64,000 nucleotides of DNA from positions 349,678,082 to 349,742,081 of the forward strand of contig JBAIZL010000002.1 in the NCBI GenBank assembly GCA_036971475.1, given 5' to 3'. Below are positions 11,603 through 21,719 of this stretch, piece after piece. The notes below the pieces were generated by a model that saw only the letters and a program-made list of their open reading frames with translations, was not told the DNA's origin and ran no database searches. A program made the translations under genes and the position numbers. Origin of the DNA: Prosapia bicincta. Its lineage: Eukaryota; Arthropoda; Insecta; Hemiptera; Cercopidae. Positions within the stretch are counted from its first letter, which is position 1. Each line of letters starts with the position of its first letter.

Positions 11603-12731
11603 ATGTCACTTACTGATGTCGCTCACCGTGTTAATGAACTCGCTTCATCATGGGTGCAATTAGAATTAATAAATGAACGCAAACTAAAAGAAATCGAAAG
11701 CAAAGGACCTGCAACGATCGAGCCGCTATGCAAGAGAAATAGTAATATTGATAATTGCAAAGAGCGCTTCGATTTTATTGAAACCTCAGCTCAACGCCCA
11801 GAGATTATCTCAGATTTTAAAACAGGTGATACATATTTTTCTGATTATATTCGCAAAGGAATGGAAAACCGGTTACCCACAAAACCCTAAGTGAAGATGA
11901 CAATGATATTGGAGGGTATTTAGTTACTCCTCATATTGTAAAACGCATAAACAAGCGTATAACTGATTCATCTCCTATGCGGCAAATATGATCTAGTCAA
12001 AGAATCTCTACTGAAACATTGGATTATATTATAGAAGATTGTGACCGTGCTGGTGCAGGTTGGAGTGGTGAAGTAATAGACGACGAAGATGGTGGCTATA
12101 AATCCAAGTATGATTTTGCACAAGACACAAGTACACCTAAAATTCAAAATATTTCCATCACAACTTATGAGCTCTATGCTCAGCCGCAAATATCACAAAA
12201 ATTGCTCGATGATGCATTTGTCAATGTTGAAAATTGGCTTGTAGAAAAGGTTGCTTTTCTAGTAAGACTTTCAATAAGAAGGAGAATGAAGCCTTTATTA
12301 AAGGTGATGGCACTTTTCAGCCTAAAGGAATTTTAACTTACGAAAATGGAAATGGTCATAATAAGATTGAGCAAATTAAAGCTGATAAGCTAGACAGAGA
12401 CACCATAATGATATTTTACTATTCTCTAAATGAACATTACTCTAAAAATGCATCACTTTTGATGAACAGGAGTACGTTAAAGGACGTGAGGCTAATAAAA
12501 TCTGAAACAGGTCAGTATCTTTGGCAGCCGAGTTTATCGCTTGAAACAGCAGATACTTTGATGGGAACACCAGTATATCAATCTGCTGATATGTCACCTA
12601 CAATGATTGCATTAGCAGATTTCAAACAAGCTTATAAGATCGTAGATAACAGAGGAATGAGAATACTTAGAGACCCTTATACGAACAAATCTTATGTTAG
12701 ATTTTTTGTCCCAAAGCGTGTAGGCGGTTAA
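11603..12731 (+). pseudogene. HK97-fold phage/GTA major capsid protein, broken
   Basis: Major head subunit of tailed phages or Rickettsiales gene-transfer-agent-like clusters. A strong AAAGGAGG site precedes the ATG at 11603. The N-terminal part is helical and charged (MSLTDVAHRVNELASSW), then after a frame change near 11885 the capsid core begins with DNDIGGYLVTPHIVKRI. Further core motifs are TYELYAQPQISQKLLDDAF, GDGTFQPKGILTYENG and the typical C-terminal ILRDPYTNKSYVRFFVPKR before the stop at 12731. There is a TGA near 11990 and a frame change near 12250. The C-terminal motif looks more like GTA than WO capsid, but this needs a search. No other head genes are adjacent. Confidence 0.8.
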
Positions 12732-12856
12732 GTTGTAAACACCAGTTCTAATAAATTGTTGAAAATTGCGAGCAAGTACTAAAGTTTTTATGAATTAATT
12801 GAGATGTTATACTTTTTATGTAACAATTAAATTATTATTAACTTAAGGAGTAAAAT

Positions 12857-13569
12857 ATGTTTAAAAAATAAAAAAGTTTTTTAAGTCGATTGCTGATCAT
12901 ACGGGAATCTCATGGATTGCAAAAACATTTTCATCAGGTTTGAATGGGTTGTTTAGTAGTAAAGCAAATACTGCTCAAGAAAATACATCACCAGAAAGAC
13001 CTTTAGGTGAGAATGTAAAAAAAAGTAATACAATTCCAACTGTTAGCATCCCTATGCAAAATGAGACTGAACATTCTGTATCTAAAACAGATACAAACGT
13101 CGAGCTTGAAGCAGTAGGTGAACTTAAATTTGAAGATAATTTCTTATGGTTAATTTTGGAAAAGAATATATAAGTTCAGGATTATCAAGGTAGTCAGACC
13201 GAGGTAGAACCTCTTTATAATCTTCTTATATATCTAAGATGTGATAAAGAATAATATTGCATTACTGGTGTTGGTAATCTTATCTATAATTGTTATGGTA
13301 TATCTGTAAAATCAATAATAAAGAAGAATGAAGATGGTAATTATATCGATGGCGATAAAATATTAGTTGAAGACAATATTGAGCATGTGAAAAAAATGTT
13401 AGGATTGGAAAATGGTGTAATATAGGTTAAAGTAGATAATATATCTAATCAGCCGTTTGAAGGTACAGTGTTGGAGCAGCATAATCTCAATCCTATTACG
13501 GCACAACAAGATGAAAAAGGTACAAAACCAAGTCCAACAATTGAAGTACTATCAACAGAGGGACATTAA
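12857..13569 (+). pseudogene. Hypothetical protein next to capsid gene, broken
   Basis: A start ATG at 12857 follows an AAGGAG site. The first codons frameshift in an A-run; the main frame 12940-13173 reads as a serine- and threonine-rich low-complexity part (SSKANTAQENTSPERPLGEN). Later stretches in other frames contain GISVKSIIKKNEDGNYIDGD and a tail reaching TAA 13567-13569. At least four stops or frame changes. I recognise no domain. Confidence 0.5.
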
Positions 13570-13620
13570 CTCTAATCCAAACAAAGTAGGAAACGGTTAT
13601 TATTAAAACAAACCCTTCAC

Positions 13621-13650
13621 AAAAAAGAACCTCTTTAGGTGCTCTTTTTT
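13621..13650 (+). terminator. Hairpin with U-run after the hypothetical gene
   Basis: An A-rich left arm at 13621-13632 pairs with a T-rich right arm at 13637-13650, with a two-base bulge (GC) and a four-base loop; a run of T follows. It sits about 50 bases after the end of the hypothetical gene, as expected for a bidirectional rho-independent terminator. Confidence 0.55.
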
Positions 13651-13819
13651 TCTTTATAAGTTTTCTCCATAGGAAAAATTGACTAATTACAATTTGTATC
13701 TTCCTCGTATCAATTTTCAATAGATTCGGCGATGTATAGCTATAGTTCTATCAGTGTAAGACTAAATATGCTAAGCTTATAAAGATGACAAAGCTTGAAA
13801 AAGGCCTAATATAAGCTTT

Positions 13820-14430
<611 letters not shown>

Positions 14431-14448
14431 TATAAAGCAGGATTTAGT

Positions 14449-15207
14449 ATGAACGATAAATACGCTTTCGCTAAAAATTTAAATCTTTGGTATGGCTCTA
14501 AACAAGTTTTATTCGATATAAATTTCAATATTTGCAAAAAGAAATTCATAACTTTTATCGGACCTTCTGGGTGCGTTAAATCGACATTTTTGCGTTGTTT
14601 TAATCGTATGAATGATTACGTACCTGGATGTAGAGCGACTGGTGAACTGGTAATCGATGGGCTGGATAATATACATTCACGTGATATGGATGTTGTATTG
14701 CTCAGAGCAAAAGTTGGTATGGTATTTCAAAAACCCAATCATTTTCCAAAATCAATATATGATAATGTTGCTTATGGGCCTAAGTTGCATGGAATGGTGA
14801 AAAATAAGCAAAAATTAGATGAAATAGTAGAGAATAGTTTAACTAAGGTTGGTTTATGGGAAGAGTTGAAAGATAGATTGCGAGATAGTGAACTATATTT
14901 ATCTGGTGGCCAGCAACAAAAATTATGCATTGCTCGTGCAATTGCAGTAAAGCCAACTATTTTATTAATGGATGAACCATGCTCTGCTCTTGATGCAATG
15001 ACAACCAATGCAATCGAAAATTTTATACAATAATTGAAATAGAGGTTCACCATAATTATGGTAACTCATTCGATGAAGCAAGCTAAAAAATTATCTGACA
15101 GCATAGTTTTCTTTTGCAATGGCAAGATTGTTGAATTCGGAAGTACTCAAGAAATATTTGAAAATGCTCAGTCTCCTTTAACGAAGGAGTATATCCTAGA
15201 TCATTAG
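14449..15207 (+). pseudogene. pstB: Phosphate ABC transporter ATP-binding protein, broken
   Basis: ATPase of the high-affinity phosphate importer PstSCAB. The single frame is 252 codons, the usual PstB length, with all ABC motifs: Walker [10 protein letters not shown] (normally GPSGCGKST, so a key glycine is a valine), the Q-loop in [11 protein letters not shown], the signature LSGGQQQKL, Walker [13 protein letters not shown], and the switch histidine in IIMVTHSMKQA. Two in-frame nonsense codons at about 15031 and 15040 cut it between Walker B and the switch histidine. The Walker A change and both stops are point mutations, which suggests decay without selection. No other pst genes are next to it. 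Confidence 0.95.
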
Positions 15208-15380
15208 CTTAACAGTAGATATCTTAATTTTTTCTATGTATAAATTTTATCATAGTTTGATGTGATGGGAGGTTAAAATGTTTTTACAAGTGAGGCAAAA
15301 AAAAGTTGTTTAAAACTATTGAATTTCAAAATGTTAGTGATAAAAACATAGTACCTGAGGAAGCTTGGAATCATTTTCAA

Positions 15381-17177
15381 GTAAGAACAAACTAAGTGCA
15401 AAAGCTGCACAGTAGTTGAGGTTAGGTCCCTCGGAGCCGGTTTACAAGAGCAGGCTTAAACAACCATAAGCTGCTTTGGTAAAGAGCCAAGGTGGTGAGC
15501 GTTATGGAAAAGGCGTAATTATGCGGCATATATGAAATAGAGAGATGAACGTAAGTGAACCACTGATGAAGTGTCGAAACCTGTTGTATGACGTCAAAAC
15601 CAGGGGGTCGCTCGTAACCTGGGATAAGGCTATCGGGGGCTTGTTTACTGCATAGCTGGCGTCCGGCATAAATGTGGCATGAATCTATTTTAGGGTATTG
15701 TGTGGAATTACGGGAACCTGTCATTTCTATGATAAGGGAGAAATCCAAGGAGCTAAACTCTAAGGATGAGAGTACCTATACGGAAAACAGGGGCGGATCA
15801 GCGCGTAGTACTGAAGAAGTTTCTGTAATGGAAATGGAGTGAAGGAGCTGAGTTATTCAGTTTTAATTATTTATCAACCGAAAGGGAGGAGTTAATGAAT
15901 AAAATAAAGCCTTTTGATATACCAAAGCAACTTACTAGGAGGGCCTATAAACAAGTATCGAAAAATAAAGGTACTGCTGGTGTGGACGAGGTTTCGATAA
16001 TAAAATTTGAGAAAAATCTAAAATATAATCTATACAAATTATGGAATCGAATGTCATCAGGAAGTTACTTTCCAGAGCCTGTGAAGGCTGTAGCAATACC
16101 GAAAGATACTGGAGGAGGACAAAGAATTCTAGGTGTTCCTTCAGTATTCGACAGGATAGGGCAAACGGCTGCTTCCATGTATCTTGAGCCGCTAGTAGAA
16201 CCAAAATTCCACGAGGATTCATACGGTTATAGACGGAATAAATCTGCACTGGAGGCAGTAGATACAGCACGTCTTGATATATCAGGATTGTTCGACAATT
16301 TGGATCATGAGTTGGCATTGCAAGCTATTAAGCATACGGACTGCAAATGGGTCATACTGTACGTTGAAAGGTGGATGAAAGCCCCTATTCAGCAAGAAGA
16401 TGGCAGTAAGGTAGCTAGGGGTAGTTCCACGAGGGAGTTCAGTTAGCCCGATCATTTCAAATATATTTAGGCCTATGCATCACGAATTTGATATGTGGAT
16501 GAAACGAAACTACCCAATAGTACCATTTGAAATATATGTGGACGATGTGATAGTGCACTGCAAAACTAAAGAACAGGTGGACTTTATGCGAACGGCAATC
16601 GAAAAAAGATTGGCACAATGTAAGGTAAAATTACGCCCTGAAAAGACGCATATATTGTACTGTAAGGATGATAATAGGAGAGGTCGGTTTCCAATACAAA
16701 GTTTTGACTTCCTAGGCTATACATTTAGATCTAGGTTAGCGAAGAACAACAAAGTAGGCACCTATTTTGTCTCGTTTCTACCTGCAATTAGTAACAAGGC
16801 CAAGAAAAAAGATCTGTCAAGGCAAAAATACGCAGACAAACATCAACAACTTTAGAAGAAATATCGAAGAAAGTAAATCCAATAGTCAGAGGATGGTATC
16901 AGTACTATGGAAAATTTTACAGAACTGAGATATATAAATCTCTAAAGAATTTAGAGCGGCAAATGGAAAAGTGGGTCAAAAGAAAGTACAGGAAGCCTCG
17001 AACTCGTAGAAAATTAGCAAGGCTTCTAGGAAGAGTAAGAAAGGAATATCCAGATACTTTCTACCACTGGACGTTAGGGTTAGGTCAGAAGGCTGAATAA
17101 TGGAAGCTGTATAAATAGAGAGGTTTATGTACAGTTTTGTGAGGGACTGGTGGGGAAGTTCCGCCGGTCTACTCTCC
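15381..17177 (+). mobile_element. Group II intron (copy C)
   Basis: The element has a structured 5' region without ORF (about 15400-15890), a reverse transcriptase/maturase gene and a 3' end that folds like domains V and VI. Domain V is at about 17101-17147 with arms ending in TGTATAAA and TTTATGTACAG; a GC-rich domain VI hairpin follows at 17147-17170. It is strongly similar to intron B at 32324-34101 through both ends (shared GGTTTACAAGAGCAGGC near the 5' end and GGTCTACTCTCC at the 3' end). The 5' boundary is uncertain: the usual GTGCG is not seen where expected, and the host reading frame ends at about 15380. Confidence 0.8.
15895..17100 (+). pseudogene. ltrA: Intron C reverse transcriptase/maturase, broken
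   Basis: Intron-encoded protein of about 400 residues without a recognisable endonuclease domain, so insertion would have to be endonuclease-independent. A GGGAGG site precedes ATG 15895. Motifs: VKAVAIPKDTGGGQRILGVP (RT 1-2), LDISGLFDNLDHE (RT 3), and the catalytic YVDD in FEIYVDDVIVHC. Compared with intron B it lacks about 11 residues (KRCWRYDWVID) before LDISG. A frame change occurs at about 16430 in the segment matching GVPQGGSVSPIIS, and another near 16850. The maturase part reads PIVRGWYQYYGKFYRTEIYK and ends FYHWTLGLGQKAE. Confidence 0.9.
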
Positions 17178-17402
17178 TAAATGCTGAAGAGTATGGCAAT
17201 AAATGCACTCCATTGCACCTTGCATGTATGGTAGGTGAAAAAGGAATAGTGGAGGAGCTAGTGAAATCTCTAGGAGAAACAGAGCAAGCGGATAAATTTG
17301 GAATGACAGCAATGGATTATTCGAAAAATAGTAAAGAAGTAACCGAGGAATTAAGGAAAGAAACAGACAGAATTGAAAAGCTATTTATGAAGGGCTAAAA
17401 AT

Positions 17403-17843
17403 ATGGAGAAAGAAATAGAAAAGAAAGTAATGAATTTAGAGAGAAAACCTTTGGGTGAGCTCAGAAAAATATGGAAGAAAGTATATGGGGAAGAGGCACC
17501 TAAACATTCAAAGAAATATCTGATACCGAGGCTAGCGTATAGACTACAGGAGGAAGTATGTGGAGAAATGTCAAGAAAAGGAGCAAACACACTAGAGTAT
17601 CTGGCAGATCGGCTAGAGAAGGGAAAAAGAATAAGTAGCGATAAATTACCAGTAGAAGGGACAGAATGAATACTAGAGAGAGGGGAAGAGACGCATGCAG
17701 TAATGGTAACAGATAAGGGTTTAATCTACAGGGAAGAGTTTTACAAGTCGTTATCAGCAGTAGCTGGAAAAATAATGGGAATGAGTTACAATGGGCCGCT
17801 CTTATTTGGTTTGCGTGATCAAAAGGGAAGGGAAAATGTGTAA
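17403..17843 (+). pseudogene. DUF2924 family protein, one nonsense codon
   Basis: Small phage-associated protein of unknown function, commonly found next to the large serine recombinase in WO prophages. The frame has 146 codons plus stop. The N-terminal part (LGELRKIWKKVYGEEAPKHS, LIPRLAYRLQEEVCGE) is followed by an in-frame TGA at 17667-17669; the same frame continues with GEETHAVMVTDKGLIYREEF and SYNGPLLFGLRDQKGREN. The end overlaps the recombinase start (ATGTGTAA), indicating translational coupling in the ancestor. Confidence 0.8.
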
Positions 17844-19202
17844 AGGGATAAGATGTGGAATATATACGAGAAAGTGAAATGAAGACGGTCTAGAAAAAAA
17901 GTTTAACAGTTTAGATGCACAGCGAGTAGCATGTGAGAAGTACATAATGAGCAGAGAGGGCTGGGTAGTATGGGCCAAAAGGTACGATGATGGAGGATAT
18001 TCAGGGAAAAACGTAGAAAGACCAGCAATAAAGAAATTATTTGAAGATGTTAAAGGAGGAGAGATAGGTTGTGTAGTAGTATATACGCTAGACAGGTTAT
18101 CAAGGGAAACAAAAGATAGTATAGAAGTTACATCATTTTTCAGAAGGCACCGAGTAAAATTTGTAGCAGTAACGCAGATATTTGACAATAATACGCCAAT
18201 GGGAAAGTTCGTGCAAACAGTGTTATCAGGAGCAGCAAAACTAGAAAGAGAAATGATCGTAGAGAGAGTAGAAAATAAAATAGCAACATCAAAAGAACAC
18301 GGATTATGGATGGGTGGAACTTTACCGCTTGGATATGATGTAAAAGATAAAGAATTAACAATAAATGAGAAAGAAGCGAAAATAGTAGGGCACATATTTG
18401 AAAGATATTTGGAGCTGAAGTCAATGGCAGAACTAGCAAGGGAGCTAAATAGTCAAGGTTACCGAACAAAATCAGATATCTTTAAAAAGGCAACGGCGAG
18501 AAGAATAATAGCAAATCCAATATATATGAGAAAGATAAGACATTATGAAAAACAGTATGAGGGAAAGCATGAGGCAATAATAGAAGAGGAAAATGGCAAA
18601 AAGCGCAGGAATTGATAAAGAATCAACTATATAGAAAGGCGAAATACGAGGAAGCGTTTCTAAAGGGAATAATTAAGTGCAAGAGCTGCGGTGTAAATAT
18701 GACACTGACATGCTCAAAACAAGAGAATAAAAGATATCGATACTACATATGCAACGATCACTTAAGGGGAAAAGGCTGTGAATCAGTAAATCGAACAATA
18801 GTAGCTGGAGAAGTGGAAAAAGAAGTGATGAAAAGAGCCGAACGCTTATATGAGAATGGGGATGAATGGAAAAATTTAAGTTTTGGAAAACAGAAAGAAG
18901 TAGTGAAAAAGTTAATAAGAACAGTATTGGTGAGAGAAGATGGAGTAGAAGTATGTTCTGAATCAGAGGAAAAATTTATACCAATGAAGAAGAAAGGGGA
19001 AACAAATGCACAGTAGTAGAACCAGAAGCAAAATCAAACAATGCGCTGCTGAAAGCAGTGGTAAGAGCCCATTCCTAGAAACGTCAACTAGAATATGGAA
19101 GTGTGAAGGAACTGAGTGCCAAAATTATTATAGCTACAAGACGAATACAGCAAATTTTGAGGCTGAATTATTTAGCACCAAAGATTAAAGAAGATATAGG
19201 AA
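17836..19202 (+). pseudogene. Large serine recombinase, catalytic serine codon now TGA
   Basis: Phage-integrase-type serine recombinase. The start at 17836 reads MCKGIRCGIYTRK and then TGA at 17875-17877 at the position of the nucleophilic serine (family pattern YxRxS). The catalytic domain continues in frame: YTLDRLSRETKDSIE, ITQ-type sequence FVAVTQIFDNNTPMGKFV, and GAAKLEREMIVERVENK. The recombinase domain is seen in GTLPLGYDVKDKELTIN. A frame change near 18610 leads to the zinc-ribbon part (CKSCGVNMTLTCS … YYICNDHLRGKGCESVN). A last C-terminal piece (VVEPEAKSNNALLKAVVRAH, then TAG, then RRIQQILRLNYLAPKIKED) extends to about 19200. No attachment-site repeats were found. Confidence 0.93.
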
Positions 19203-19214
19203 ATGGCCTTCCGC

Positions 19215-20833
19215 CTAACTGCTGCCTTCCGTAAGATCTGTGTAATTCCTTATGCCATCTTCAGTTTTAATTTCTACTTCACTATTGCTGATCTTTACTA
19301 TATTTCTTCCACACTTTACATCTCCATGGGTTAGTCCTAAATCCCTTGCCCCATCTGTTATCTTTATAATGTCTATTTTACTATCTTTAGAATATTCTAA
19401 GTAGTTGTCTAATATTACATCTTTTAGCTCGCTATTCGTTGCACTTTTTGCGATTTCAATAAATTTATGAGAATTGCTAACATAATCTCTATAAGCTTTT
19501 TTAAGGTTAGTTTTATGGTCTTTAAATTCTGATGTCAGTGTGTTAGCATCAACTGTATTACCAAACACTGCCCCTTTTGATACTAATTGACATATTGTAC
19601 TACTAGCAACTTTAGGATTTTTTCCAACTCACTGATTTTTTTCATCACATAATCGGTAAAAGTGTACTCATCACCTGAAAAAAAATCTTGTGAAGAAGAA
19701 TAATTTAAACGTACACCAGACTTTATAGCATCATTTACAATCTATTCAAGTTCAGTCATGTTTTGAACCTGAAATACCTTACCAAAAAACTCATTTAGCT
19801 TTTCCTTTTGATTTGAAGTTTAATTAAAAAGTAAAGTACTGACCTGTCGTTTCTTTTGGTGAGAATAATTGATATTTATACGATAATCTAATGCTCCTGC
19901 TTCTAGAAATATCTCTTGAGCAAAATCTTCATCGTCCCAAGCAAAACGGTTAACATATGAGAACACCTTTGACTCACCCATTCGTTGCCGAACATTTACC
20001 ACAGCTTTTAGATCTGGATTTCCTTTATGATTACTTAAAAACTCCTTTAAATTTTTAGTGCAGTCTAAATCAAGTACAAGTAAGTCATACAATTCCTTGT
20101 TCAACTTTTTCTGTTTATCAGTTAAAAATAATTCTTCAATATCATAGCAGAGTTTATTAGTTGCTATACGTTGTGGAGTTTTGCCCTTTCTACTTGTTAT
20201 ATTATGGTTAACTCCTTTCAAGAGAAGAGAGTTTGCATTATCGTAATGACCTGTGGCAGCAGCAAGGTATAGTGGTGTTTTTCCTTTATTATCTTGTATG
20301 TTAGGATCTGCGCCTGCTTCTAAGAGTAAATCTATAGCCTGATTTCCTGTGCGACGAAATCCACCAATATTTGCTCCTGCAATCGCATGCAATACTGTTG
20401 ATTGAGATTCTCCTCTTCTTAGGTTAAGAATTACTTTTAAATCTTTATTGTTTTTATTATCATGTAAAAATTCTTCATGGGGCTCAGTATTATCAAATGA
20501 ACCACAGTTAGAAGCTAAACATTTTAGAGCACTAAGTATTTTTTTGTTTAAATTTTTTTGACTTGGTGTAAAGTCATGATCTAGAGCAAACCAAACACAA
20601 ATCTGTTCACTTAATCCAAGTTTGCTATCTATCAAAGATAATGGTTCATTATAGTTTCTAACTGTTGGTAAATCTCCTGAGTACCACATATCATTCATCA
20701 GCTCATTTAATAAATGTTTTTTAGATGATAGATGTTCTATAATGGATTCATATTCAATATCATATAGTTCTGGTTTGGATTTTGGTTTTAGTAGATTGAT
20801 GATTGATTTTACCATCCCAGTAGACTCACTCAT
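19215..20833 (-). pseudogene. Ankyrin-repeat protein, broken in its C-terminal third
   Basis: Probable effector-like ankyrin protein of WO-prophage type. The start at 20831-20833 gives MSESTGMVKSIINLLKPK, followed by 337 open codons with ankyrin repeats, for example NIQDNKGKTPLYLAAATGHY and SRKGKTPQRIATNKLC. The frame stops at 19820-19822; the same protein can be followed through 19800-19570 (VNDAIKSGVRLNYSSSQDFF) with two stops and a frameshift, into the open part 19215-19568 (GAVFGNTVDANTLTSEFKD). The recombinase converges from the other side and ends about 15 bases away. Confidence 0.85.
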
Positions 20834-21719
20834 ACTTACCCCTCAAGCTAAGATATATGATATATTGTATGCGATATGTAACATTAAGTCAACAACCATA
20901 ATCTTTTTACTACTCATATCGTTAAGCTTTTGTTAAATTTTTATGGTGAGTAACAATGGAGTATATAGAAGTTAAAAGTTGCTTATGACTCCAAATTTGA
21001 GATAATTTTACTGTAAATTAACATGGTTAAGACCTATACTTGATATCACTACTATAAGAGCATGATGAATTATCCTTTAAAGGAGTACGGAAACTGCTGA
21101 AGTTTTTACAGCAAACCTGTATGGAGCAACTTTAGCAGAATAAACAAACACATGCCAGTATTAGTACAGAATTATTTATGAGTCAACTAACTTTTTCAAA
21201 AATATTTTAGTAAAAGTACCATGCTAGCTAGTGTTATAAACAATTGAATTATTGACTCTTTCTAAGATTGCAAAAAAGGTCGTATATTTGTGAAAACAAG
21301 CCGCGTAAAAATAAGGTTATAAAAATAGAAGATTTAAATTATTTCAATAAGCTTAGGCAAAACAGTTCGTATGTAGATATGGATGAAATGGGCTAATATG
21401 GCTAGTTTTAGCGTATAGCAAAATCACTATATTAAAAAGTTCCTACGAATCAAGCGGTAGACCATGAGATTCCAAAAAAGCTTGTTCTCACGATTGGTGT
21501 TTTTAGTTGCTGAAAACGTAATATTATTAAGGTTATTAGTAGTATTAAAATTAAAAAAGTATAGTGACTTCAAAAAAATTAGAACTAGAAGTTGATATAT
21601 TCCAATAATTAGGAATTATATTATTAAATCATTGATTTTTTATGTATAAAAATGTTGCAAATATTATGTTTTATTTTTATTCAGTACTTCAAAAGTTGGA
21701 TCTTTATTTAGGAGTATAA
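20834..21719. other. 886-base gap upstream of the giant ankyrin gene
   Basis: No reading frame worth naming. At about 21281-21331 it carries a block (containing AACAAGCCGCG) that recurs at about 41219-41266, just outside the IS3 element. An AGGAG sequence at 21710-21714 is correctly spaced for the reading frame that follows. No tRNA or hairpin seen. Confidence 0.5.

Larger units (their letters stand above)
15278..17398 (+). pseudogene. Ankyrin-repeat gene split by group II intron
   Basis: A GGGAGG site precedes ATG 15278-15280. The short 5' exon (to about 15380) frameshifts within the first A-run, then reads FQNVSDKNIVPEEAWNHFQ. The 3' exon (about 17178-17398) contains one ankyrin repeat pair (YGNKCTPLHLACMVGEKGIV and DKFGMTAMDYSKN) and a stop at 17396-17398. 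Between them lies the group II intron. The gene is only about 110 codons without the intron, so further repeats may have been lost. Downstream is a DUF2924 gene four bases away, as in WO prophage eukaryotic-association regions. Confidence 0.65.
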
